Shown one piece after another: positions 53,436 to 63,473 of a stretch of 64,000 nt of DNA. Positions within the stretch are counted from its first letter, which is position 1; each line of letters begins with the position of its first letter. The position numbers and the translations under genes were made by a program. The notes below the pieces were generated by a model. That model was given only the letters and a program-made list of their open reading frames with translations, did not search any database and had not been told where the DNA came from. Source of the stretch: Thermogutta terrifontis (GTDB lineage: Bacteria; Planctomycetota; Planctomycetia; Pirellulales; Thermoguttaceae); assembly GCF_002277955.1 (NCBI RefSeq), contig NZ_CP018477.1, positions 3,741,206 to 3,805,205 on the forward strand, given 5' to 3'.

Positions 53436-54776
53436 ATGGGGAAACGGTTAGGAACATTTTTGCGTCATACTTTGGGTAACTGCGCTAGACGGGCGTACTT
53501 CTCGTTGCCTGTACTGCTGGTGGCGCTTCCGGTCTTTTTTGGCGGGCTGCCCGTGACCTGGGCCGGTGCTCCCACGGGAAGGCTCTGGCTGACCACGCCA
53601 GCGGCGGCGCTCCGGCAACCCCTCCGGGTTCGCCTGCCGGAAGGGTGTGCGTTGGACTCACACAAGGGCATTATGGTAAAGCAAGAGGAGGACACTCGGC
53701 GTCTTTCTGCCATACTGGTTAGTGGTCCGGACAAGATCGGGGAATCTCAACAAGGTGGCTACCTCATTGTGCGTGACGGTCAGTTTCCGTCAACGGAGGG
53801 CCTTTTGCGGTGGGTTGTCCAAGAGGAAGGGGAGAAGACTGGAGAACCGCCCGCGCCGTCTGAGTTTCGGTTCAAGGAGACATCCGATACCACGGTGACG
53901 CTTTATGAGGGTGAGTCACCAGTTTTCTCCTACAATTTTGGCCCGATCACGAATCCGAACGTCCCTGAAAAAGACCCTCGGCGAACGCGAGCCTGTTACG
54001 TTCACCCAGTTTGGGGACTGGATGGCGAAGTTCTGACCGACGATTTTCCCCGGGACCACTATCATCATCACGGGATTTTCTGGACCTGGCCGCACGTGGT
54101 CATTGGCGGGGAGGAGTTCAGTCTGTGGGAAGATCGCGGGGCCCTGCGGCAACGTTTTGTCCGTTGGCTGTGCCAGGAAACGCGCCCCGGGGTGGCGGTG
54201 CTGGGTGTGGAAAACGCGTGGGACCTCAATGGCCAAACCATGCTCACGGAGCGAGTATGGTTCACCGTGTACGCCCGGGGAAAGGAGGATCGTGTCATCG
54301 ACGTCGATTTGTTCCTCCAACCCCGCGTGCCGATCACGCTCTGGGGAGCGGAGGGAAAAAGCTATGGAGGTCTCACGGTACGGTTTCGTCCTCCTTCCGA
54401 GAAAGAAGCGCGGATCACGGTTCCGGACGGTCTCACGAAGGACGATCTTTATGAAACCCGTCTACCGTGGGCGGACTTCACCAGTCGGTTTGGCGAAACC
54501 GACCAGTTGAGCGGCGCGACGATTATGATCGCCCCCACCCATCCTGACTATCCGCCCACGTGGTTGACCCGGCACTATGGCCCCCTCTGTGTGGGCTGGC
54601 CGGGAGTTCACAGCCGCACCCTTGAACCTCCGGAAACCGTTCACCTCCCCTATCGGCTTTGGGTTCACAGGCGCACCAGAAATGCCGAGGAAATTGCCGC
54701 CATTTACGAAGCGTATGCCGCTGGGTTTAAGTGCCAGTTCGGTGAGAAACCGGTTACCGAACCCGTTGCGCAGTGA
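53436..54776 (+). CDS. Secreted PmoA-like (DUF6807) protein
   Basis: Exported protein of 446 residues. The signal segment (YFSLPVLLVALPVFFGGLPVTWAG) is followed by a beta-rich domain named after methane monooxygenase PmoA in databases but unrelated in function (DUF6807). The hallmark is VHPVWGLDGEVLTDDFPRDH followed by a His run (HYHHHGIFWTW), a likely metal or substrate site; LPYRLWVHRRTRNAEEIAAI closes the domain. The ATG at 53436 is chosen on GGGGATGG upstream and signal position; longer frames would start inside the repeat flank. Role unknown; the family is abundant in planctomycetes near sugar genes. Confidence 0.88.
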   Translation: MGKRLGTFLRHTLGNCARRAYFSLPVLLVALPVFFGGLPVTWAGAPTGRLWLTTPAAALRQPLRVRLPEGCALDSHKGIMVKQEEDTRRLSAILVSGPDKIGESQQGGYLIVRDGQFPSTEGLLRWVVQEEGEKTGEPPAPSEFRFKETSDTTVTLYEGESPVFSYNFGPITNPNVPEKDPRRTRACYVHPVWGLDGEVLTDDFPRDHYHHHGIFWTWPHVVIGGEEFSLWEDRGALRQRFVRWLCQETRPGVAVLGVENAWDLNGQTMLTERVWFTVYARGKEDRVIDVDLFLQPRVPITLWGAEGKSYGGLTVRFRPPSEKEARITVPDGLTKDDLYETRLPWADFTSRFGETDQLSGATIMIAPTHPDYPPTWLTRHYGPLCVGWPGVHSRTLEPPETVHLPYRLWVHRRTRNAEEIAAIYEAYAAGFKCQFGEKPVTEPVAQ

Positions 54777-54996
54777 GACCATGCAGAAGAAATAAACAGG
54801 CCTTCCCGTGACGGGTGACCATGCACCGTCACTTCACAGTGACCGGTGCTTGCCTTGCCGCCACGGAAGGCTTTTCTGCGTTTCGTTCTCCGGCGGTCGA
54901 CATTCACGTTTGGTGAGCGTACGATTGTCATGCCCTGTTTAACCGGTATTCAGCCGCCGCAAATGACTTCCTTCCGGCTTTACCGGGCGGCTCATC

Positions 54997-55632
54997 TCAA
55001 TCCAGAAACCCGGCCAACTGTTGGGCCAAACGTTTCCTGGCGACGTGAAGTCTTCGTTTGACCGTACCGAGTGGAACGGCAAATTCCTGACTCATCTCGT
55101 TGAGTGATTTGCCCTCGATGTAGAAGGCATACAGAGCTTCGCGGTCCATGGGTCCCAAACGCTCCAGTCCCTGCCGAACTGCCTCCTGGGCCTCGCGTCG
55201 GGTGACCTCGGCGAAGGGTTCCCGCCGGACGTCGCTCGATTCTTCCCAAGTTCGTTCGGACAGCGAGGGCGCGGCGTGCCGCCGGGTGACGTAATTGATC
55301 GCCAGCCGATCGGCGATTCTCCGCAACCAGCTCCCTAAAGCCTGCGGCTCTTTGAGCTGCGGCAGTTTACGTAGAGCCTGCAAGAAGACTTCCTGGCGGA
55401 CTTCATCGGCATCAGCGTCCGATTTTATGCGGCGCCGGATGGTGTCGTACACCACTTGTCCGTATATCTCGATGACGCGCTCCCAGGCTTCCTCTTCTCC
55501 CCGTTTTGCGGCTTCCACTAGAGCGCAGATCGGCGATTCCGGCGCCTCGGGAAGGGGCAGTGGCAGTTCCGCCACGAACTCGGCGGAACTGGTTAATCGT
55601 TCGATTTCGAGCGGCTCAAGGACTGTGGCCAT
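54997..55632 (-). CDS. ECF-type RNA polymerase sigma factor
   Basis: Sigma-70 family protein of 211 residues redirecting RNA polymerase. Region 2: GEEEAWERVIEIYGQVVYDT, DADEVRQEVFLQALRKL, LGSWLRRIADRLAINYVTRR. Region 4: LGPMDREALYAFYIEGKSLN, FAVPLGTVKRRLHVARKRL. AAAGGAGGGAACC precedes the ATG at 55632. No anti-sigma gene is adjacent; the gene downstream converges. An N-terminal extension of about 40 residues before region 2 is unusual and may sense a signal (inference). Confidence 0.93.
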   Translation of the reverse strand: MATVLEPLEIERLTSSAEFVAELPLPLPEAPESPICALVEAAKRGEEEAWERVIEIYGQVVYDTIRRRIKSDADADEVRQEVFLQALRKLPQLKEPQALGSWLRRIADRLAINYVTRRHAAPSLSERTWEESSDVRREPFAEVTRREAQEAVRQGLERLGPMDREALYAFYIEGKSLNEMSQEFAVPLGTVKRRLHVARKRLAQQLAGFLD

Positions 55633-55781
55633 GGTTCCCTCCTTTATGCAAGGCGGACGGGAACCGTCACCCATCGGAGAGCCGACCGGCAAAAGGCGGA
55701 TTGCTCCACGTCAATCCGCGTCACCGGACCGTGGGTGCTGGTTCACGTCCACCGAAAACTGTTGTGCTCAAACGAGTTCTG

Positions 55782-56057
55782 TCACGATTGTGGTGGACGC
55801 GACCAACCCCACCGGCTCTCCGGACGCTGCCAGCGTCCTTGACAAGCCGGCACCAGAGCCCAGGCGTAACATCCGGCCTCCGCGGACCTTGCCGCAAAAA
55901 TGGAGGCGCGCAGAATGGCCTGGGACAAACAGAGCGCGCAGAGTCCCACACGCTTCACCGTGCGAACGACATCGACGACGTGCTTCACGACGTGACGCTT
56001 CACATCGACAACACCCATCGTCTTAACCGTCGTCACCGTTCGCACGAGCTTACGCAT
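55782..56057 (-). CDS. Possible small Val/Lys-rich protein upstream of the sigma factor
   Basis: A 91-codon frame starts after AGAGGTGG, a good ribosome site. The first 40 residues repeat a Val-Lys/Arg-Val pattern (VRTVTTVKTMGVVDVKRHVV, KHVVDVVRTVKRV), giving an amphipathic or strand-like segment; the rest looks random. No family recognised. It lies about 150 bases upstream of the sigma gene on the same strand. May be real only in its first half, or not at all. Confidence 0.35.
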   Translation of the reverse strand: MRKLVRTVTTVKTMGVVDVKRHVVKHVVDVVRTVKRVGLCALCLSQAILRASIFAARSAEAGCYAWALVPACQGRWQRPESRWGWSRPPQS

Positions 56058-56402
56058 GATCCACCTCTGCGCGAGATTGAGAAAGGACCAACAAACCCGA
56101 ATAACCAGATGGTATTCTTCGATCCACTGCCGTGCAACTCACGTGCCAGTGGAATTCACTCCCTTTATTTTACACATTCAGCACTGCAAAAACCAATACC
56201 CATGATATAAAGTTTTTCTGTCGCGCTCATCCAGCACAGTGCCCAGACTGTCTTCGGAAATTAGTGGACACATAAACCAGTCGGAAAGTTCGCAGGATCG
56301 CGTTGGGTCTATTACACTCAACAAACCTTTCTGACAAAAACAGCGATTTAAAAAATGGACATATTATGACCCAGCCACATGGAGTGGGTTTTCCTAATGC
56401 CA
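56058..56402. other. Intergenic region
   Basis: About 345 bases, AT-richer than the surroundings, between the large glycosidase-like gene (ending at 56403) and the sigma-factor unit. No gene, RNA or terminator recognised. Confidence 0.5.
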
Positions 56403-59400
56403 TCAGGGAACCAGCCTGGCCGCCCATTCCCCTGGTTGGATCGCCAACCTGATTTCTTCCTGGCTGGAGAGCGGCTCCGTACGGACCACGTTTCCGTCGA
56501 TGCCCAGAAACTCGATTTTCGTGGGTCGTGCCACTTTCCACGGCAACTTCGACCAGAAAATAGTCAATTGAGTGGACTGGTCTTCCAGCGGCAACGGCAC
56601 CACCAGGACGCCATCCCCAATCGGCGACACGCGCACACCCTGGGCCGTCACGATTCCCCCGAAGTCCACTGGTCGGCCTTCCGCGTTCTTCCGGAGTAGC
56701 AACCGATCAGGCTCGTCGGCCTGTGGGATCCACGAAACCTGGCTGTCAGCAACCCGTCGAATTTTGCCCAACCGGATCCGCGACTGGCCGTCGTCCGGGC
56801 CGGCAAGGGAAAGCCGCCGGCCGTCCTGCGGGCGGTAAACTCCCACCCGTAATTCCAGCTCTTGCCCGGCCGGAATGCTCGCGGGAACTCTGGCCCGCAC
56901 GACGGTGCTGATCTGGCCTGTGATACCGCTCAGATCGCGAGGTTCAAACTGCCCCTGGAAAATAATGTCGCCTTTTTCGTCACAAAAATGGGCGAACGGG
57001 ACCCAGCCTGCTGGGATCGGCACTCGGGCTGCCCAATCCACGGAAATCTCGATCTCCTGTCCCTTGGGAGCGAACTTTGTGGCCCGCGGGCGGATTGGCT
57101 CAGGCCCCATGTAATCCTTTCGCGCATTGACGTAGATACTTTGAGGGCTGATCGCCCATTCTACAATCAGTCCGTCTCGCCGTGCGATCGCCGCTTCTTT
57201 AACCACACGGCCTGCCGGGGAGTTCTCAGCGGGCCGGGCGAGAAAACCAAATTGAGGCAGGACTACCCCGGCGACCTCCCAATCTGATTCGCCCCGGTTA
57301 CACCAGGTTTCCATTCCACTAGCCCACTTCACATGAATGCGGTGGATGTTGTTATCAACGAATTCCACGTCTTCGATCCGATCAAGAGCCAATGCCCGAC
57401 CTAATGCGGAAAGCAACCAGTATTTGCGCACAACGTCCTGCCCAAACGGTTGAGCCACCATCGCAGGGTGCCCCGTCAACACTTCGGTCGTGATGTAATC
57501 GTCGCTGTAAATCCCGTGCAAACGGGCATCCAAGCCGGCCTGATAGCGACCGGAATATCCGGCTCCGTGGAGAACGAAGCGGTCATGGTGGGCAGCGTCA
57601 AACCACGGCACCCGTTCAGCGTCCTCGCAGTCCCAGTTCCATACCGACCACTGATAATATCCGGGGATGGGTTTCCCCACGCGAAGATGGTTGGTGGTGG
57701 CTCCATCCAGCCAGCCTATCAGTTGGTCGTGACCGCTCTCAGAAATCTGGGGCGCATGATCCCCCAGGAGTTGGCGAATCCAGGCAAAATGCTGTCCCCA
57801 GGTGTTGCGAGTATAGACTTTGTCGAAGAATTTGCCATCGGCCGTCCAGTAATCGTAGGGGTCAATACTGCTCCAGACGTCGATGAAATAGGCAGTGGGC
57901 TTGATATGCTCCGCAATTTGAGTGAGGTTGGCTTGCAGAAAAGGTGCCACGCGATCCGCCCGATAACGATAGGATTGGGCCTGCCTCCCTTCATTAAACC
58001 AGGCCCTGACTGGCTGACCATTAGCATGAAAGGCGATGGTATCCAAATAAGAAAACCCTTCGGCATCTGGATAAAAGTCGATGTAGTTGTCGTGGAGGGC
58101 AAAACGAACTCCGGCTTGCCGACAGATTTGGGCCAGATACTGCATATCTTCGAGGGTGCCTAAACTCGGATTGGGCGGAAAAATCTCGGGCAAACGGTAG
58201 TCGTACCCCCAACGCTGCCAGTTGTGCCAGATCACCAGACTATCCGTCAGCCCATAGCGGAATGCCTTCTGCAAAGCGTCCGCGCTTTCGCGATAGCGTC
58301 CTCCCCACAGATCAAAGACAAACCTTCCCGCCAGCACCGGCACCCCATCCGATGGCTTAAGCCCATTCACCTCCCGCCATTGCTTGACGGCGTCCCACAC
58401 ACGGGTTGCCGGGATGAGCGTCATCTTCGATGCATGGGCAACATGCAGCGAATAGTGCCTTGCCGCCGGATTGACCTGGAATGCGCTTGGCGGAACATCG
58501 CACCCCTGAACAATCGAAAGTCCGCCATCGAATTCTAGCCCCACGAACGAAGTGGAAAGGCGATGTCCATCAAACCCAAGGGTATAGCTCTGGGGTTTTT
58601 GCACGACATTTCCGGCGCCTGCATAAACCCGGAATGCCTCCTCGGACCAGCTTCCCAACGCGACATCCTCAAGATGCACATCCACCCACGGACGGGCCGC
58701 CGGCACATTCTCGAGGCGCCAGTTCACGACCAGAGTTCCTTTTTCCGTACCCACCACGCCGATAAGGTCAAACGTCCCTGCGGCATTCTGAAAGCGATGC
58801 CTTGCGACAAGCCGCTGACCACCATCGGAGTTCTTCTCCACCTGGGATTCCACTCCCAGAAGCGCTGTCGCCGATCGGACCTTGTCCAACCGGGACCCCA
58901 GCACCGTGACTTCAAACCCGTGGAATGAGAGCACACGCTGTCCAAACCGAAAGCGAACATTCGCATCGAGCAATCCCCGAGGCCCCAGCTCCACCTCAGC
59001 CTGCCCCCGAAGTCCGCCGACCCCTACCGTTCCCAGAATGATCGGCGTGCCCAGTTTCGACGACTCACCTGCTCGCACCGTGGGAGTTGCCCCTGCAATC
59101 AGCGTCGGCTCTGCCCAGAAGGATGAGTCCCAGCCCGTGTTGTTCTTAGGACCGGGATGCGATTCGAGCTGGAGCCGAATCGTCTTCCCCGCATAAGCAG
59201 ACAGGTCCACCTCATGCTGTTCCCAGGTTTTGGCCGTTGTGTGACGTTCGAACACAATCTTCCCGAATTCCCCCTCTGGTGCTGAAAGTTCCGCCACGCG
59301 GACCCGGAATGTAACCCCATCGCTTTGGCCCTCGGGCGTCATTCCTAGTGCGAATGACAAACGAATTGGGCCGCTCGCTGGCAGCACGATGGGAAACTCC

Positions 59401-60134
59401 ACCATGCCCGTGCCCGTCTGCCCCTCATACCACGGAGGATGAATCCCGATGACGGGTTTCGTTGCCCCACCGAGCTCGCGCATCATCCTCTCGCATGTTC
59501 CATGATGGGAGGGATGCGATCCACGCCATCCCACCGGCATAGTCTCTGGGTCGTGCCCAAATACCTGAAAAACTGCCCGAAAAACGGGCACCTCTTCAAG
59601 TGCCAACGCCGAGTTATTCGGCAGTTCCAATGGCTTCCAATCCCACGTCGCGGTCGGCACTGGCGGAGCCCCGCGGACCGAGAAAATCAAGATCGGATGG
59701 AGCATTACTTCCTGACCGCCCAGGTCAAATCGACCGTAGGCGTGAATGGGATAGTGGGCATTGTAGATGCGCGGTCCAAATCGCAGTCGAAAACTTCGGC
59801 GGGCAGTTTCTCCAGGCGGGACAGCCAAATTGTCAATCTCTGCCGGATCAGCCTGACATCCGTCAATCGACCGCAGTCGAATCGTACCGCGGAGTGGCTT
59901 TTCAGTCGTGTTTTGCACAACGAGTGTGCACTCAAATCCTTCCGGTGAATAGCTTATCTCCGATGGCCCCTGGATCCGCAGGGTCACCCCAAAAGCGGAA
60001 TCCACCGGTGGATTGTATGCGCTGGCTTTCGAAGAAAGCCCCAACACTGAGAACACCGCCAGCCAAAAAGCCCCTCCTAAAAGGAGCATCCACTCACCAG
60101 ACCGCCGCGTCACATGGATTGGTGCCAAGCGCAT
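56403..60134 (-). CDS. Large secreted glycoside-hydrolase-like protein
   Basis: Exported protein of 1243 residues. Signal segment (MLLLGGAFWLAVFSVLGLSS), then beta-sandwich modules (residues about 45-360, including a carbohydrate-binding-like jelly roll with AYAGKTIRLQLESHPG), a supersandwich-like region, then a TIM barrel: VWHNW-like LVIWHNWQRWGYDYRLPEIF, QAGVRFALHDNYIDFYPDAE, YFIDVWSSIDPYDYWTADGK (candidate nucleophile Asp) and ISESGHDQLIGWLDGAT (candidate acid Glu). This layout resembles GH101/GH129/DUF5696 proteins. C-terminal beta domains close the chain. ATG at 60134 follows GGGAGGTC. Substrate unknown. Confidence 0.82.
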   Translation of the reverse strand: MRLAPIHVTRRSGEWMLLLGGAFWLAVFSVLGLSSKASAYNPPVDSAFGVTLRIQGPSEISYSPEGFECTLVVQNTTEKPLRGTIRLRSIDGCQADPAEIDNLAVPPGETARRSFRLRFGPRIYNAHYPIHAYGRFDLGGQEVMLHPILIFSVRGAPPVPTATWDWKPLELPNNSALALEEVPVFRAVFQVFGHDPETMPVGWRGSHPSHHGTCERMMRELGGATKPVIGIHPPWYEGQTGTGMVEFPIVLPASGPIRLSFALGMTPEGQSDGVTFRVRVAELSAPEGEFGKIVFERHTTAKTWEQHEVDLSAYAGKTIRLQLESHPGPKNNTGWDSSFWAEPTLIAGATPTVRAGESSKLGTPIILGTVGVGGLRGQAEVELGPRGLLDANVRFRFGQRVLSFHGFEVTVLGSRLDKVRSATALLGVESQVEKNSDGGQRLVARHRFQNAAGTFDLIGVVGTEKGTLVVNWRLENVPAARPWVDVHLEDVALGSWSEEAFRVYAGAGNVVQKPQSYTLGFDGHRLSTSFVGLEFDGGLSIVQGCDVPPSAFQVNPAARHYSLHVAHASKMTLIPATRVWDAVKQWREVNGLKPSDGVPVLAGRFVFDLWGGRYRESADALQKAFRYGLTDSLVIWHNWQRWGYDYRLPEIFPPNPSLGTLEDMQYLAQICRQAGVRFALHDNYIDFYPDAEGFSYLDTIAFHANGQPVRAWFNEGRQAQSYRYRADRVAPFLQANLTQIAEHIKPTAYFIDVWSSIDPYDYWTADGKFFDKVYTRNTWGQHFAWIRQLLGDHAPQISESGHDQLIGWLDGATTNHLRVGKPIPGYYQWSVWNWDCEDAERVPWFDAAHHDRFVLHGAGYSGRYQAGLDARLHGIYSDDYITTEVLTGHPAMVAQPFGQDVVRKYWLLSALGRALALDRIEDVEFVDNNIHRIHVKWASGMETWCNRGESDWEVAGVVLPQFGFLARPAENSPAGRVVKEAAIARRDGLIVEWAISPQSIYVNARKDYMGPEPIRPRATKFAPKGQEIEISVDWAARVPIPAGWVPFAHFCDEKGDIIFQGQFEPRDLSGITGQISTVVRARVPASIPAGQELELRVGVYRPQDGRRLSLAGPDDGQSRIRLGKIRRVADSQVSWIPQADEPDRLLLRKNAEGRPVDFGGIVTAQGVRVSPIGDGVLVVPLPLEDQSTQLTIFWSKLPWKVARPTKIEFLGIDGNVVRTEPLSSQEEIRLAIQPGEWAARLVP

Positions 60135-60301
60135 CACGCCGACCTCCCGTCTCTTCGTTGTCGATACAGCAAAACACAGATGGGCACACCGTAAGGTGCC
60201 ACTGCAACTGTCTCAAGATGGTTCGGCTGGTCAGATCAACATAGACGTTTCAAAGACGCAATACTCACATCGTTACCGCAATTTATCCCGGGAAAAACCC
60301 A

Positions 60302-61732
60302 CTATTTCGACCCAGTGACCCCCGGAAAGTTGAAGTACTGGACCGCGTTGCGGTAGCAAACGTCGCGAACCAGTTCTGCGATCATATCAAAATCATTCGG
60401 GAGCAGCCCACGTTCCATCTCGCTGCCCAGGAGATTGCAAAGGATCCTTCGGAAGTATTCATGCCGCACAAAGGACAGAAAAGATCGACTGTCCGTCAAC
60501 ATGCCGACAAACCGACTGAGCAAGCCAAAATTGGAAAGTGTCTCCAATTGCTTGAGAATGCCGTCCCGCTGATCGAGGAACCACCACGCAGCCCCGTACT
60601 GCATTTTTCCGGGGATTCGCCCGTCCTGAAAACACGCGAGGATGCTTGCCACCACCTCGTTGACGGCTGGATTGAGATTGTACACGATCGTCTTAGTCAA
60701 CTTCCCTTCCATCTCCAGGCGGTCGAAAAATCTCACCATACACCGGGCCACATTTCCGTCGGCGATTGCATCAAATCCTGTGTCTGGCCCGACCAATTGA
60801 AACATTCTCGTATTGTTGTTGCGCAGGGCCCCGACGTGGAACTGTTGTACCCAGCCTTTCTCATAGTCCATGAGGGCGCACTCGTAAAGCACTGCGGCTT
60901 TGAATTTGTTCCGCTCGTTTTGGGAAACCGAGCGTCCGTTGTAAACCTGCCGGAAAATCTGATTTAAATCCCCCTCCGTGGTTTCTTCGCAGTAAAACTG
61001 CTCAATTCCGTGGTCCGACACACGACAACCGTGCTGATGGAAGTAGTCGTGCCGTTTCCGCAAAGCCTCGATGAGCGTGGAGAAGTCCTTCACCTCCACC
61101 CCCGAAACCTCGCTGAGTTTGTCAATCCAGTGATGGAACCGGTCTGGGTCCTCCACCATAAGCGCTCGATCCGGCCGAAACGTGGGCAGAACGCGCACGT
61201 GAAACTCACCATCCTGAGCGACCTGCCTATGGTACCGAAGATCATCAGTGGGGTCGTCAGTGGTGCACACCACAACCACATTGAATTGCTTCAAAAGCCC
61301 GCGACAAGAGAATTCCGGCTGGGCTAATTTCGCGTTGCATATTTCCCAGATTTCGGCCGCTGTCTCAGGGCAAAGCAGCCGATCCGTAATTCCGAAAGGA
61401 CGCTTTAACTCCATATGCGTCCAATGATAAAGGGGGTTGCGGAGCAACCGGGGTACAGTTTCCGCCCACTTCATGAAGACCTCGTAATCGCTGGCGTTTC
61501 CCGTGCAAAAATACTCGTCGACCCCGTTGGCACGCATCGCTCGCCACTTGTAATGGTCACCCCGAAGCCAAACCGCGGTCAAATTCGGAAAGCGATAATC
61601 CTGCGCAATAAGATCAGGGGGTAAATGCGAGTGATAATCGATGATCGGCAGGTCACGCGCAACCTCATGGTAGAGTCGTTCCGCCGTCTTGTTTTCCAGA
61701 AGAAAATCATCATCCAAGAACTTGTGCTCCAT
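60302..61732 (-). CDS. uxaC: Glucuronate isomerase
   Basis: Metal-dependent isomerase of 476 residues in the amidohydrolase-like superfamily, converting glucuronate to fructuronate (and galacturonate to tagaturonate). Signature blocks: PIIDYHSHLPPDLIAQDYRF with the HxH metal pair, VWLRGDHYKWRAMRANGVDE, PLYHWTHMELKRPFGI, VCTTDDPTDDLRYH, VRVLPTFRPDRAL, CRVSDHGIEQFY and MLTDSRSFLSFVRHEYFRRI. Full length. It lies 168 bases upstream of the large glycosidase-like gene on the same strand, pointing to uronic-acid-containing polysaccharide use. uxuA/uxuB are not in the window. Confidence 0.96.
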   Translation of the reverse strand: MEHKFLDDDFLLENKTAERLYHEVARDLPIIDYHSHLPPDLIAQDYRFPNLTAVWLRGDHYKWRAMRANGVDEYFCTGNASDYEVFMKWAETVPRLLRNPLYHWTHMELKRPFGITDRLLCPETAAEIWEICNAKLAQPEFSCRGLLKQFNVVVVCTTDDPTDDLRYHRQVAQDGEFHVRVLPTFRPDRALMVEDPDRFHHWIDKLSEVSGVEVKDFSTLIEALRKRHDYFHQHGCRVSDHGIEQFYCEETTEGDLNQIFRQVYNGRSVSQNERNKFKAAVLYECALMDYEKGWVQQFHVGALRNNNTRMFQLVGPDTGFDAIADGNVARCMVRFFDRLEMEGKLTKTIVYNLNPAVNEVVASILACFQDGRIPGKMQYGAAWWFLDQRDGILKQLETLSNFGLLSRFVGMLTDSRSFLSFVRHEYFRRILCNLLGSEMERGLLPNDFDMIAELVRDVCYRNAVQYFNFPGVTGSK

Positions 61733-62027
61733 TCCTCACCTCATTCACCAATTTCAAGTGTTCTGAGCGTCAACCTGATCGAGCTTTGGCCCGGAGTTGT
61801 CTGTCCTATCTCCCACACTGCTTCGTGTAAAACACTCAGTCAAAAGTGCAGGAATGCGTTATTGGGGCGACACTTGGCTTACTGATTTCTCCCGGCCGTC
61901 GCATGACGGCAAACCACTCTGTGGCGAAGTGCCTTCGACGGGAATGACAGAGTTGTCTTCAAAATCTGGAAAAATCCTGAGACCCTGAAGCCCTATACCA
62001 TATCCGAAAAAACACCATCCTGCCACA
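61733..62027. other. Intergenic region
   Basis: About 295 bases between uxaC and the unknown gene; no gene or RNA recognised. The uxaC promoter should lie here. Confidence 0.5.
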
Positions 62028-62918
62028 CTACCCTTCTGACAGCGGCGGCTGGGACACCAAGAATTGCCGCAGTCGCCCCATCACAGCCTCTTGAGGGATC
62101 GCGCCTTCCCCCAGCATGTAAATACACCTTGCGGCAAAAGTCACTCCTTTTTCAATCCCTCCCGGCAAAATCTCGTACCCACGAATTACCGGCATATTTC
62201 CCGCAACAGTCTGCACGGGCGGGATGATCTGCCACTCGGAAAGCTCCCGCGGATGTACCGGCGAGCCGTCCAGAGGGTGGACCCAACCCAACAACCACGC
62301 GCTGCCCGGCAGCCGCCACGCTGCAACATCGAATGCAAGCTCGTGTTGATTCCCGCCAAGCGCAAGTCTGCTCGGGACAAAAGGAATTGCGGAATTTTTC
62401 AAATCCTCGGAACACACGCGGATTTGCCCTAGAATTTCAGTCGAGAGAACATCAATTTCGTCGAGCAGGACCACATCGGGTTGCGTTTCCCCAACTTCCG
62501 TACGCATCAGAAGAACGGCCTCCAGGACTGCGATCTGGGATGTTGGCGGAACATCGCCACGATCGCAACTCGAATCAGAAGCAGACGTTGTTTCCCGAGA
62601 CACGGTCACGACAAGGGAGAGATGAAAAAACTCCTTTGTCGCATGTCGAAATCGCACCAAGCATCGGCCGTCTGTGGTGGGGAAAAACTCTTCCAGCACA
62701 AACCTTGGCTCGAGCCTCCCTTGTGATTTGCGGAGAATGCGACAAATAACGCTTCGGCCAATTTGTTCCCCGGAGCCTTCACCGCCCGGTTTTTGAAAAA
62801 CAACGAGAAACCCCTGTTCCGGTTGGCTCGCAGTGAAGGAAATCCGCCCCCACCCGGTATTCCAAACGCATTGCGTATTCGCAACCACGCAGTGGACACG
62901 TTGCGGTTGGCTGTTCAT
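62028..62918 (-). CDS. Hypothetical protein
   Basis: Predicted cytoplasmic protein of 296 residues; not recognised. It lacks a signal peptide or membrane helix. It has beta-strand-rich stretches (CVWNTGWGRISFTASQPEQG, FVLEEFFPTTDGRCLVRF, FHLSLVVTVSRET) and an acidic DVVLLDEIDVLSTEI segment. The longest frame begins at a TTG; the ATG at 62918 is preferred, though the ribosome site is weak. Codon use and length suggest a real gene. It precedes uxaC on the same strand, 295 bases away. Confidence 0.65.
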   Translation of the reverse strand: MNSQPQRVHCVVANTQCVWNTGWGRISFTASQPEQGFLVVFQKPGGEGSGEQIGRSVICRILRKSQGRLEPRFVLEEFFPTTDGRCLVRFRHATKEFFHLSLVVTVSRETTSASDSSCDRGDVPPTSQIAVLEAVLLMRTEVGETQPDVVLLDEIDVLSTEILGQIRVCSEDLKNSAIPFVPSRLALGGNQHELAFDVAAWRLPGSAWLLGWVHPLDGSPVHPRELSEWQIIPPVQTVAGNMPVIRGYEILPGGIEKGVTFAARCIYMLGEGAIPQEAVMGRLRQFLVSQPPLSEG

Positions 62919-62948
62919 CGGATTTTCCACTCTACTGCAATACTGCAA

Positions 62949-63260
62949 TTAATCACCATTTTTTAGAGAATCTTCTGGGAACCTGGCTGGAATTCTCGGC
63001 CGGTTTCCCTGCCGGTCGGCTTCCGCGACGCTTGGGGCACCGCAATTGATTATCGGCCCGTGATGCCACGCCACGCAATTGGTGGGTACGAAATACGAAA
63101 CCGCGACCGCTACAAAAACAGGCGAACTCGCCGTTGTTGAAAAAGTCAGTGAAATGAGCCAATCCGCCAGGGGAAATTTTTATTCGCGGTTAACACATTT
63201 TTGAGCGGACAGGTCTAGGCGTCCGAAACTTGAGACCATATAATAGCCAAAAAAGCAAGT
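62949..63260. other. Intergenic region before tRNA-Cys
   Basis: About 310 bases without a supportable gene. The tRNA-Cys promoter is expected near 63215-63250 (TTGAGCG and TATAATAG are seen at 63201-63207 and 63239-63246; their spacing is too long for one promoter). Confidence 0.4.
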
Positions 63261-63333
63261 GGCGCCGTAGCCAAGCGGCTAAGGCAGCGGATTGCAAATC
63301 CGCCATTCGCCGGTTCGAATCCGGCCGGCGCCT
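63261..63333 (+). tRNA. tRNA-Cys (GCA)
   Basis: Tidy 73-nt cloverleaf: acceptor GGCGCCG/CGGCGCC, D-arm AGCCAAGCGGCTAAGGC, anticodon stem CGGAT/ATCCG around TTGCAAA giving GCA, T-arm CCGGTTCGAATCCGG. Discriminator is T, as expected for tRNA-Cys; CCA is not encoded. Its 3' half is a likely integration site for the neighbouring recombinase. Confidence 0.96.
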
Positions 63334-63354
63334 CTCCACAGCGGAAAACGAAAA

Positions 63355-63397
63355 CCCCGTGATTTCCCGCGTAAGTGACGGATTTCACGGGGTTTTT
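63355..63397 (+). terminator. Rho-independent terminator after tRNA-Cys
   Basis: CCCCGTGA (63355-63362) pairs with TCACGGGG (63385-63392), extended by partial pairing inside, and TTTTTG follows. It lies 22 bases after tRNA-Cys. Confidence 0.8.
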
Positions 63398-63473
63398 GAT
63401 TTCGCCACAATGTTCTGGCAGAAAAACTGTGCATGTCAGTTAGAGACAGAAAAAACCACGTAGAGTAACCAAG

